Shown here one piece after another: positions 23,418 to 34,169 of a stretch of DNA of 64,000 nt. A program made the position numbers and the translations under genes. Below the pieces are notes generated by a model, which made no database searches, had not been told where the DNA came from, and saw nothing but the letters and a program-made list of their open reading frames with translations. The stretch spans positions 2,646,383 through 2,710,382 of the forward strand of contig JAINUG010000130.1 of NCBI GenBank assembly GCA_029706075.1, written 5' to 3'. This DNA is from Aldrovandia affinis. Taxonomy: Eukaryota > Chordata > Actinopteri > Notacanthiformes > Halosauridae. Within the stretch, counting starts at the first letter, position 1. The number at the start of each line of letters is the position of its first letter.

Positions 23418-24439
23418 CAATGCCATTTATTATATTATTTGCTAGTGACAACATAGCTTTAAATTACATTTCAGGAAGTTTTTTACATCTCAATGGAATT
23501 CAACTGAATCTATGAATCATGAGATAATTGACAAGTAAACAGTACTGTCAATCTTTCAGAAAGAGGCATACGCTTAGACATACGCAAGACGAATGAAAAA
23601 GCATAAGCAAGTATTTTTTGTCTTGCTTTTTATTACTTTATTCAAACAGCTTTGTCTGCTCTAAGTGTAACTTTTCCACCCTGGATATTTGTCTGTTAAA
23701 TACTTTGCATGTTTTAAACAACTGATCACAAGATAGACGTTTGGAGGGATAATTTTATTTAGGGATTGTGAATTGGATTTAAATAATAAGAAAAGAGGAA
23801 AGAAAGAGGAAAATGACAAGTACTGGGGTAAACGTAGGGTAATGTGGAGTATGCTGTAATTCAGCAAGGGAAGAACTATAGGCATTGGATGTAGAGCTCC
23901 CCCCTTACAGCAAAAAAAATAAAAAAAGCAATGAAATATAAATGTATTGATAAATGCATTTTCTTTTGCTGCTATATGGCTTATATTGTTAAAAGCATTG
24001 GGTCTCAGTGCAGTGACCCACAGGCCAGTATCGATATGCATTTTACAACATTGAAGACTTGTGTGAATGTAATGAATGTGAATCACTCAAACCAAGTTTT
24101 ATGCTAAAACTTATGCTTTGGTCTTTATTTTCCATGACCCCGATTCACACCAGTGGCAAATGGCACAAATTGCTTGTGAAAAATTGCTAATCAAAATGGT
24201 GTCACAGTCCGTTCTTCAAATAATTGATCATGGAAATATAGACTGCACATTACAGGAAACAACACAACTGACATGGGGAATGAGGAAGATAATTAAAATG
24301 AGCACAATGGCATGCTTTAGAGATGTACCTGACCAGACACTTGTTTGGGCCTCCATGAGTGGAAGACCTCACTGGTCCATATCATGCATGTACAATACTC
24401 TTTATTTAAATAGGGGTGTTTTCACCCTTGCAAATGGCT
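23416..24439. other. Non-coding sequence, nothing recognised
   Basis: Frames of 127-141 codons (23661-24086 minus, 24118-24501 plus) have no recognised domain. Confidence 0.5.
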
Positions 24440-24454
24440 TTGGGTGTGCTTTTT

Positions 24455-24811
24455 TATTTTTTGTATTTTTGTTCCTGATTCCCCATTTTCTCCCAATTTA
24501 GTAGCCAATTACACCCGCTATTTTTATGTCAATCCCCCCCTAGTAATGTGAGTTCGCTGCCGTAGTCCTGCGACCGGTAGTGACGAAGGCGAAGTAACGC
24601 CTCCTCTGAGACGACACTCGCCAGGCCGTCAACCGTAACCCGGTACTACAGGGCCACTCTTATGCGCAGCGAACGTCATGTCGGCTTCCCTCCCCCCTCC
24701 TTGGGATGGACAGCCAATCGCCGAGTCGACTCTGGCGAGACGGGGAATTGAACTCCGGTCTCCGTGACCAGTGTCGAACGTTGTAACCACTGGACCACGC
24801 GGGAGGCCCCA
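24455..24811 (-). mobile_element. tRNA-derived SINE, family A, best copy
   Basis: Perfect 15-bp direct repeats TTGGGTGTGCTTTTT lie at 24440-24454 and 24812-24826. On the minus strand: tggggcctcccgcgtggtcc start, A box TGGTCCAGTGG, B box AGTTCAATTCC, GC-rich body with gaggggggagggaagccgac, and 3' tail ggctactaaattgggagaaa. The 3' end lacks poly(A), suggesting recognition by a LINE that reads a specific tail. Best-preserved of the three family members here. Confidence 0.92.
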
Positions 24812-24826
24812 TTGGGTGTGCTTTTT

Positions 24827-27050
24827 AACTAAATAAAGTCCTTCAAATATCAAGGGTGCGTGTAGTGTAGAGTGTTTTTCCAAAAAAACTATTTTGGTCA
24901 AGGGACTTGAGTGAGTTTTGGGAAAACAGTCTTCACTTCATCAAGTGAGAGCTTGTTTCAGTGTGCCACCCAAGCTGTCCTAACATTTGAAAGGCGTATT
25001 AAGGACATTTGTGTCACAAGCACAGAATGACACTGATGGGTGATGATTTAACATTTCAAAGCGTTCTTGCAGTAGGGGCCCCACATCATCCGCGTGTGTA
25101 TAATGCCATCCTTAACACATCTATGATGCTGTGGTTTCAGGTGGAGCCATCAGGCACAGTGACCTGATTCACCAAGAACACACCAAAAGTGTACAAAGCA
25201 ATGGCTTTATGCCTATTTGTTTCGAAGAGTTAAGAAAACAACAACCTGTTTTTATCCAAAAACTTCCCCAGAATTTGGGAGCTCAAGACCGAAAATGCCC
25301 CCCCTCCACATATGTAAAACCACTGCTGTCCAAGCCCCGGAAGGCTTCCCAGGCTGTGGGAGAGAACACTTGACAGCAGCCGAAGAAGAGAGGCAGCCCT
25401 ACCACTCCTCCCTCCATTACCAACTTGATTACAAATCACTTGATTGTATTTACCCTAAGATTAGATTTCTGGTGGCAGATTGTTCATCCTTGTTGATCCT
25501 AAGTCTGCTGAATTGTTCAGATGTTCATATTGTTCAGACCCTAAGTCTGTTGAAATTCCACTGTGCTGTGTGTTTGCACCAATCCACACTCCAAAAATGA
25601 CTGATCCAGCTCCCATTCCACCCACCCAGTGCAAGTGGAAAAAGGGATGAAAATAGTATTTTGATGTTTTGTAGCAAAATTAGTACCTGTGGCTCTAGTA
25701 TTGGCCTTTTAATTGCCTGTACGACAATTTTCAGGACATATTATATCACAATAACAATTTCCAAAATACATATTTAGGTGCGGTTATTAAAATGTAGTAT
25801 TTAAAAATATATATAATATCAGAAAATGTATATTAGAATTATTTATAATTGCAGTGAGTTGCAGTATAGTATTTAATAAGCTTTCATGGTGGCTGTGTGT
25901 GTTTTTGCATGTGTGTGTGTGTGCACAAAATATCACTTTTTGCTTATTTTTTTGCTATTTCTTGCTATTTTGGGGAGATTTACATAAGCGACTGAAATGA
26001 AAGGCTTGAAGATAAGATGCAGTATATGTGATAGGCCTATAGCATCTGTTCCCTGTCTTTGTTCCAAAGCAAGCCGAAAAGTTATTCAGGGGAGGGAGTG
26101 GAGAGTGGGGATTTTCAAGGGCGCATGAGTCAATGTCCCCTCTTCTCTACAACTAGTTAAACACACATCGCTGCAGGACGAGTGCCAAACCAGATGGCTG
26201 CTTTGGTTCTCCATTTCATTTGAAGGGGGAAGAATATTCAATTTCCTTTGATTGAGCGAGAAATAGTTGAAATGCATTCCAGAGTAAAAAGCAAAGTAAA
26301 ACCTTGCAGGCATTTGTCTTCCATTTCATTTAAATTTTTTTCCCAAGCTTCGCTGTGAGAGAGCGGTTCCGACGATCGCTCTTCAAGGTGAAGCTATAGC
26401 TCTAGCAGAAATCTGTGGAAACGCATCGCTGTGACGATAATAACGCAACGACGCTCCGGTCTGCAGTGTACCCTGCTTCGCCCTGTCTGTTGGAAGGGGG
26501 CAGAGTCTTCTCCTGCCCACGCCAGCCTAGCGTGTGGCCCGGGTCCCTGGAGTTTAACAAGTGGCTGGGAGGAAGCATCCGAGACCTGTCATTTGCAGCG
26601 GATGTTGCCTGCAGCGACCTGCAGGCTCTGCTTGTGTAAAACAGACTTTCTGCCCACGGGCCCTTTCCCCCCGCTACCCCCTCCCCTTCTTTATCTATCG
26701 ACTGATCTGAAGCCTGATACTTCCACTGACTCACTCCAGCAGTTGTCGCCGTTATCTGTCCCATTTTCAGCTCGTCCGTCAATTTGCTGTGATGTAGTAC
26801 AGGGCCACGATGAATAAAATTTTAATTAATATGAACACAACGCATTGCCGGGAAACAAGGAGGACACATCTGTTAAAGTTAAGTGTTTGGGTTGTTTGCC
26901 TAATTATTTGTCTGCACAGTCTTTAATGGTCGCCTCCAATTGTTATCTGTATTTTGGGTATCCTTAACAATTATGATGGCAGCTGGGTTGTGCCATAACG
27001 TAGTGTGCTGTGACATTTCAGTCCATTGGGTTCTTGGGTGTGGTAGTTGT

Positions 27051-27053
<3 letters not shown>
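24827..27053. other. Unique sequence, nothing recognised
   Basis: Frames at 25131-25600 and 26402-26817 (up to 128 codons) overlap on both strands and lack recognised motifs. The 26330-26700 part is GC-richer. Confidence 0.45.

Positions 27054-27086
<33 letters not shown>
27054..27086. repeat. (TG)n microsatellite
   Basis: About sixteen TG units. Confidence 0.97.
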
Positions 27087-27092
<6 letters not shown>

Positions 27093-29544
27093 ATGCATTA
27101 TTGATATCTACCTGGTTATGAGCCCAGCTTCATCAATAACAGCACCACACTACCACTCTGTGCCCCAGGTGTAACTGATCCCAGGTTTCTAAAAATTTGA
27201 TTTGATGTGCTGCCATGTACAAGCCAGCATACGTAGCATTTTGGAGTGTAATACGGAACACAGTCTGAGTTAAACGCCTATAAGCGAAGACTAAATAAAT
27301 AAATAAATTTCCTCCAAGGCAGGAACTGGTAATCCCTACCCCATGTCATCTTTTTGCCCTTGCCAAAAAAACTGAGTGATTTCCTTCTTATTTCCATCAT
27401 CCGAATCCAAGACGCCTGGCTCTACATTGTTGGGGTCCAAAAGGAAAAGGATCTGAATCATGAAATAAATAAATATACATGAAAATAGTAATCGGCGTCC
27501 TTTCATCAGAAACTTCAATGGGCCCACGGAGCTGGCCTGTTCACGCACAGATGTCTGGTTCCCCTGGATCCCCAGCAATCGTGCCTGCACCCACTTGCCA
27601 CCTGTGATTTACATGCTGAAAAGCACCTCCTTGCCAAGATCTCAAAGCATATGTAAAGGTTGTTGGCAGAGAGGAGGGGGCATTGAAGCTCACGTGGCCT
27701 GCTTGAGAACTTTGAAAGCATCAAGTCCTGGTGTCCTACACCGGGTGCAGTCTGCAACGGCAATGCCACGATTTGCCCTCACTCACTCAGCGACTGCTGG
27801 TGAAATCCCTGGAAGTGATCAAGACTTATGAGAGAAAGGAGACATCCACAAGGCCCCAGAGTTCACCTTTGGCAGTTACCAATGTTGGAAACGAGTGTGT
27901 CCAACACATCTCAGCAAGATTCACGTTGACCATATCCTTTGTGTATAAAGTGACTGTAGCCTTGTTTTTATTTTTTTACTAATCATAAACCACCACACAG
28001 AGAATAAATATCTGCATTGTATTCAAATATAATTTTCTCCCCCTGTGATGGGGTGGAGACAGGCATGATAAAAGAGTTGTGTACTTCAGTTATTACATAC
28101 AGAATATTTAGTTTTGGATGTTTAATAAATCTGTTTTACTAAGCGTCCCTTCCACTAAATACCACTATATAGCAGTAAATGCCACAAAATGGGCAAAAAT
28201 ATCTTTCACGCATTCTGTCTACCAGAACTGTGCTTTTTAATGACGTATTCTCCTCCCATGTTCTCATCAAATGTCAGCTAATTTACAAGATCTGAGGCAT
28301 TTCAACCTGTTAATTGGTCTTGCCGTGTGAGGACAGACCTGCAGGGCCAGAATTTGTTCAGAAGCTTTCAAGGCTGTCAAGATTTTGAAATGTTAGCTCA
28401 AATCAGCTGAGCATAGAATTGAATGTCGTCCATCTGCTTTAATGAACCTTCAAGGAGGGTATGCTGGTGAAAGGAAACGGCGAAAGGGCCTGTTGTTTCT
28501 GTATGTGGGTGAAATGTTAGAAATATTCTGGTTTAATTCAATTGTTTATGTTGCCATGTATTAACAAGGGTATATATGACAGGCTGAGTGATTGCACTTT
28601 AATAAAGGTGGCATAGTAGGTTAGAAAAAGGTAAATGTATATTGAGTATCATTTCATTCACATCGAATATTAATATGAAAGCTGGTGCAGTCAACTGCAT
28701 GGTGAAGAGTGGGAAAAAGCACAATGATTGATCAGGTCTTTAGAATGTGTTCATACGTGACCACAAAGGCCTGGATTTAGTCCAAATCTATCCTAGCATT
28801 GACTTAATTAATTATTTAATGGAATTATTTAATCTTTTATTTAATATTTAATTTTCTTTAAGATTAAATGCAGTCATAACTTTTTTTTTTGCTAACATAA
28901 ACTCATAACTCTTTCACAAACACAGTTTGGCAGGTTAATTTTGTTGATTGCTAAACTTGCAATGAGTCAAGTGGTTTGAAGTCAAAGTTTGAAGTAGTGT
29001 TGACCAAATCCAGGCTAAGAGTAGGAGTAGCTGAGTAGTTGAAGATACCAAACAGTATAATTAAGGGCATGCGTTTTTCACCACCTCTGTCAGGAACCTG
29101 CATTTCCACCCTTCAAAGAGGTTGATGGAAGACTTTCTGAATCTACTTGTTAAGCAATCAACGCATTACGATCTCAAGTAATCATTCAATTACCACAAAT
29201 GAGGTGCGGATTGCAGTGCAGTTGGCGCTCCACACAACCACACATAATCATACTGATTGATTTGTAAGTAGGCTACTGCTTTCAATTGTGAAAATATGTC
29301 TGTTGACACTTCTGTAGGACATATCATGCCCGTCCTGGAGCAAAGAAACTGATATGTTGAAATGAGTGGGTGGATATGTTTAAGCCACACAAACTTATAA
29401 AAACGATTGAAAGCAAAAGGAAAATGTTTTTTTGATAGCCTAAAGGCAAAATAAAAATATAAAGAACTAGATTGTTATTAATGGGATGCCCTGATTTTTA
29501 AAATCAGTTAAGGGAGCACAATATTTTATATTTTGGTGCTGACT
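27087..29544. other. Non-coding sequence, nothing recognised
   Basis: Frames at 27336-27982 on both strands have no recognised domain. A short A+T simple tract (aaataaataaataaa) lies near 27292-27306. Confidence 0.45.
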
Positions 29545-29548
29545 TTAA

Positions 29549-30895
29549 CCCCCTGAGGTCCGTGCTAAGCTTTTAATGTTTTTAGATTTTGGCATGGTCT
29601 GATATTTATCTCAATTTCATCAATTTAACACACACTTACTCCAAAGTGTTTGATATTTTTATTTGAAGGACAATCACAGCTACATTTGTATGCCATCAAT
29701 AGTTTGGTCAGTATCATATGCAGCTTGTAAATAGATCTACAAACACACAAGTTAAAAATAGTAAATTTTTCTGCTGTCACAAAAGATGTGAAAGCACACA
29801 CTAAACTATAGTGACGAATTGTTTTGCCAATGTGCGTTTGTTCACCAAGGTCTTGGTTATGTAAGGGTGTGAAAATAGTTTAGCACATCTGAGATCTAAA
29901 TAGCTAAAAACCTGTTTTTATCAGAACTGGTCACATTTATTTCAGGCTGTGGGAGGGCTAAATGCTAAATACCTGAATATTCATTTTGGCTCTTTGTTAC
30001 GTTGCAACACGCGGAATGTTTGGCGTCACAACACGCGATATTCATAGGCTATATTTTCACGAGTATTTGAAAACAAGCGAAATAAAATTAATATCAGCAT
30101 AGACTGTTGCTGGCAGATTGCAAGCGTAAACACAGACAAGATGTAAAAAAATAAAAAACAAGCGAAATAAAATCAATAGCATAGACTGTTGCTGGCAGAT
30201 TGCAAGCGTAAACACAGACATACGATATATTTTATAACATTTTACGCTGTTTGAAAAGTATTTTGTGTGCCTATTGCAATTTGTTACATTGCGACATGCG
30301 GAATATGTAGTCACAAGGCGCGGAATTCATATATTTTCACGAGTATTTGAAAATATACTCGTGAATATACTGTTGCTGGCAGATTGCAAGCGTAAACACA
30401 GACATACGATATATTTTATAACATTTTAGGCTGTTTGAAAAGTATTTTCTGTGCCTATTGCAATTTGTTACATTGCGACATGCGGAATATGTAGTCACAA
30501 GACGCGGAATTTATATATATTTTCACGAGTATTTGAAAACAAGCGAAATAAAATAAATATCAGCATAGACTGTCCTCTTCAGTTTGTGTTGTTTATGCCG
30601 GCGTTTTCACACATGGCCCGATGCACCTCCCGAAATTAGCACCTCGTTAACATGTCAATAGAAGGGGGACGTTACTAAAAGGTAAAAACAGAGTAAAAAG
30701 CAAGGTTTACTTTTGGTCTAATTAAGCTAATTTTAAAATCCCATTTGATTTGCCAGTGCTCAAATCGGAAAGTCGCGATTCTAAGGTTTCTGTCAATGTT
30801 TTTGCCGTGTGTATGATAAAATATCGCGAAGTTAGAAATAGTAATATACTTGTATTGCTGCTTGGATCGGCGCCGATCCAGCCGACCTCAGGGGG
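29549..30895. mobile_element. PiggyBac-like non-autonomous element flanked by TTAA
   Basis: The element begins CCCCCTGAGGTC and ends GACCTCAGGGGG, a perfect 12-bp inverted repeat, and is flanked on both sides by TTAA (29545-29548 and 30896-30899). TTAA duplications with C-rich ends are the signature of piggyBac transposons. The 1347-bp interior has no transposase. It contains complex tandem repeats (29990-30570) and, 16 bases in from the right end, a perfect 16-bp palindrome GGATCGGCGCCGATCC (30864-30879). Confidence 0.82.
29990..30570 (+). repeat. Complex tandem repeat inside the piggyBac-like element
   Basis: The block cagattgcaagcgtaaacac occurs at about 30113, 30198 and 30381. The block cacgagtatttgaaaa occurs at about 30058, 30338 and 30523. 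A 'gcgacatgcggaatatgtag' block occurs twice, with a diverged first form near 30007. Spacings of about 85, 183-185 and 280 bp show nested duplication of one composite unit, not simple head-to-tail copying. Confidence 0.85.
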
Positions 30896-30899
30896 TTAA

Positions 30900-31195
30900 T
30901 CATTGTCAAATCATTTGTTGTTTCATGACTTGTCATAGTGGTGTAAAAACTTGTCCAGAAGAGGAAACTCCCTCTCTGAAACAACGTCAATCTGTAGACT
31001 TGCGCCCTTACACCAACACTCATATTTGTGTTTAATTGTATAATTGCTCATGTTCACTGAAAATAGAGTGCCTACAGTGAGGATCAGAAAGGACCTGCAG
31101 CTTCATACCAGAGCACATCCACTACATACGCATAACATACACAGATCATTGACTCTGGAGTAGTAATTCTGGATTGGTTCTTGTAGACAGCTTTA
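30900..31195. other. Non-coding sequence between two elements
   Basis: Nothing recognised. Confidence 0.5.
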
Positions 31196-31437
31196 TATAA
31201 CATAACATAACATAACATAACATAACATAACATAAGGGGGAGACGAGAACAGGCCATTCAGCCCAACACTGCTCGTCCGTTCCTACCACTAATCTGCTCA
31301 CATGCTTAGTTTATCCAAAGGCTAGAGTGTCTAACACTGGATCGAGCCTAGCCTTGAATACCCCTAGTGTCTCAGCCTCTACTACATGTCCAGGCAAGCT
31401 ATTCCACGCATTGATCACTCTCTGTGAACATATTTAA
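31196..31437 (-). mobile_element. 3' end of a CR1/L2-type LINE with (TTATG)n tail
   Basis: The minus strand carries the last codons of a LINE ORF2, a short 3' UTR (gaacggacgagcagtgttggg...), and a tail of seven perfect pentamers (CATAA on the plus strand, 31201-31235). Short tandem-repeat tails in place of poly(A) are typical of CR1/L2-group LINEs. The element is heavily 5'-truncated. Confidence 0.75.
31311..31427 (-). pseudogene. LINE ORF2 C-terminal fragment
   Basis: Thirty-eight codons and a TAA stop are open on the minus strand, reading through INAWNSLPGHVVEAETLGVF to a final LDTLAFG. The AWNSLP motif followed by a VEAET.G.FK helix is the usual end of reverse-transcriptase ORFs in CR1/Rex/L2-like LINEs. 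No RT catalytic domain is present, so this is only the 3' stub left by 5' truncation. Confidence 0.7.
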
Positions 31438-34011
31438 GCACTTTTTTGCTCTGTATGCCCTATGAAACTGACTCAGTCTTTACTGCTGTTATTGGTCTTA
31501 AGCATCAGTTACATTCATGGTGTATTCCCAAAAAAATTAAATGTCTGCATCCTGTTGTGTATACCGTTGCTTAAATTGTATTTATAGTTGCTTTTATATC
31601 CAGCACCATTGCTCATAGATACAATTTTGAGGGTACATTTGAACAATATCTTTGTGCTGGCCTAAACTGGTCAAATGTTCCAGAGAAAATTGTACATATA
31701 ATTGTACAGCAGTAAAATGTAGAAAACGCTGGAAGCATTGGATTTTTTAGCTCTAATTATTCAGTCTTTTCAAAAGCAAAAATGCATAACAGATGAAAAG
31801 CTAAGAACATCAAGAAAAGAAGTGTTCACTTTTAAGCCGTGTTGACTGGCTCCTTCTTTTTTCTTCCCATTTGTTTATTTTTGAAAGACCCGTGATGCTC
31901 AATCTCGAATTGCTCCTTTTTGTCATAACATGTCTCTAGGTGCCTTTAAAAAAACGCTTACTCTCCAAATAGAATAACATCAATGACGCAACGCCCACGT
32001 GTGACGTCCAAGGAGGTCAGTGGTGAACATCATGTGACAGTGAACTACCAGGGGCGAAATGTCTGCAAGCAATGTCAATCATCATGATGGCCGGGTGTTT
32101 GTTGATCAAAACAGCAGTTTAAGGCAGGTGCTGTGCTGATCCAGCACTATTTATTTTATAAGGATGCATTTATCTAATCATTGGTGTCTACTATCAGCAC
32201 ATCCGGAAGAGAGAAAGATTAGGTCATCTCTACTGTGCTTGATCTAAACTGATGTCTGGGAACATGCTGAAAAGGCTAAGGCATTGAAACACATCGGACT
32301 GTGACAAAAGTGATTTTTTTTTTTCCTTCAGAAACACTATCCTTTTGTGATTGCTGAACTTACGAAAAACTATTTGTGAAGGGAAATAAATTAAGAAAAC
32401 CTGCCATTCAGAGTCAGTTTACAGCCAAATGTTGATTGAATGCAGGCCTGTATTTCTGCATTTGACAATTGCATTGTGCTTTATTTCTTTTTTCTAAATA
32501 CATTGTCCACTGACATGGATACATGAACACATTTCCATCAGGTTGCCGAATAGGTTGCTCAATTCACAGTGTGCCAAGAGGAAAAATAAATAAAAGTTTG
32601 TTAATGACAAAACCAATTGGCATTAAATCTGAGATGAAATAGCACTTTGTTTGGACCAACTTCAAGACACTACTTGTGTCCTAGCAGTAATGAATAGCAT
32701 AGAATAAGAAGTTATAGAATAGTATTGTAATAATAGTACTAAGAGTAATCTGTTGTATTTTTTGAAGGCAGGTACTGTCATTCTAGTTTGATCAAATTGA
32801 GGTCAAACCTCCTGGTCTCTTTAGTACTGTTAATGGAAAAATCCAAGATTAGATAAGATCTGATTTATTTATTGTCTTTGAATGAGGATAGTCTTTCCAG
32901 AGCTTCCATAGAAAACAAGGCAACACAGCTAATAACATAATGGTTCGGTACAGTTGTCAGCTTTACTGCTGATTGTCATTAAATATATAAGGTTCTTTGT
33001 TAACAATTTGTCATTTGATTATCCCAAAGGCCTATATGTTTGGGTGTGGGGGAAAAAAATACAATTGGAGTTTATTATATCCACATGACACGTGCATACA
33101 TATTTATTAACCTCTACACCTCTGAGAATATTGATCACAGTTTTTTGTTCCCTCCAGTATTAAGTTATAATAACATTTATTCAGTAGTACATAGTATTTT
33201 TCAGTAATGGAAAATAGTTTGAATGCATCATCATCATTGGGGACAAACTGAGCTCTGACAATCATGTGCACCTGTAACTATTAACACCAGTGTCAGATCT
33301 TTATTGTCTTTAATCATATGAACATTTTACGGATCATAAGAAAAGGGGTGGCCAAAAGTTGTACGGGTGGGGCAGAGCGTAGGCTTCATTGGCACAATGT
33401 TAGAAAACATTCTCAGTATTTGGCTTGCTGTGATAGTAAGTCTATAAACTTGCACTCAATGGAGCATCTGCCTGCATGAGCAGCTGCTGCCTTGGTTGGG
33501 AAAACTCCCATAACTAGTTTTAAAATTACTCATCCCTGTAAACCTGCCAAGCCAATTGATGAGCGGGTCCTGATAATGATTTCCTCCTGACATCAGATTG
33601 GAGGAGGAGTGCTGCTCTAAAACCATTTCAGAGCCAAAATGGTTGCTGTGGATGAGAGGGACATATGACACATTTCAAAGAAATGTGGTGTGGAGTGTGG
33701 CTCTTTGATGCACCATGTGTTACAGAGGCATCTGAGCGACGGAGAGGGCATTCTGTGATGACACACCAAATCTGGATTAGAAAATGTTTCTTATTTTCCT
33801 GATTTCTTTTTCAGCTGAGATTTTATCGTAGAGTGACTCTACGGATCAACACTATTTAATTGATTGATTTATGTTCACAGGGAAGGGGATGCCTGACCAC
33901 GAACCTGTTTGTTAATGTGATTTAAGTAATTAGGACTGTTTCAGTATAGAGATGTCAAGAGTATATAAATAGAGGTACCTACTCAATAACGTTTGTTTTT
34001 TTCCTTTGCAG
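31438..34011. other. Unique sequence, nothing recognised
   Basis: No repeat ends or coding motifs recognised. Confidence 0.5.
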
Positions 34012-34169
34012 AATATCTTAAGTATCGCCTTTGTGTGCATGGTGTTCTGAATGCTGTTCATCATAATTCCCAACGCATTGTACTGTTACAGTGGTATTTG
34101 TGGGCTCTATAATGTTTCTCAAGGAACTCATTTGGATCTATTGTTGTGAACTATTTAGCCCCAATGAAG
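34012..34169 (+). other. Candidate 5' or non-coding exon (splice sites only)
   Basis: A strong acceptor (gtttgtttttttcctttgcag, ending 34011) and a strong donor (gaag|gtatgt, 34170 onward) bracket 158 bases. An ATG at 34112 opens a frame of 19 complete codons running into the donor in phase 1 (MFLKELIWIYCC...). I recognise no protein with this start. It may be an alternative first coding exon, a UTR or lncRNA exon, or two chance splice sites. Confidence 0.2.

Noticed and set aside
24740-24811. Possible tRNA gene (A and B boxes present)
   Set aside because: The sequence continues into a SINE body with flanking target duplications and does not fold as an intact tRNA. The same applies to the heads at 7.6, 13.1 and 54.1 kb.
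25131-25600. Exon-like segment after 'ggtttcag' with 80- and 127-codon frames
   Set aside because: The acceptor has only a weak pyrimidine tract, the frames match nothing known, and no donor of quality follows.
33340-33390. hAT-like end (aaaggggtggcc)
   Set aside because: No inverted partner and no 8-bp duplication could be found nearby.
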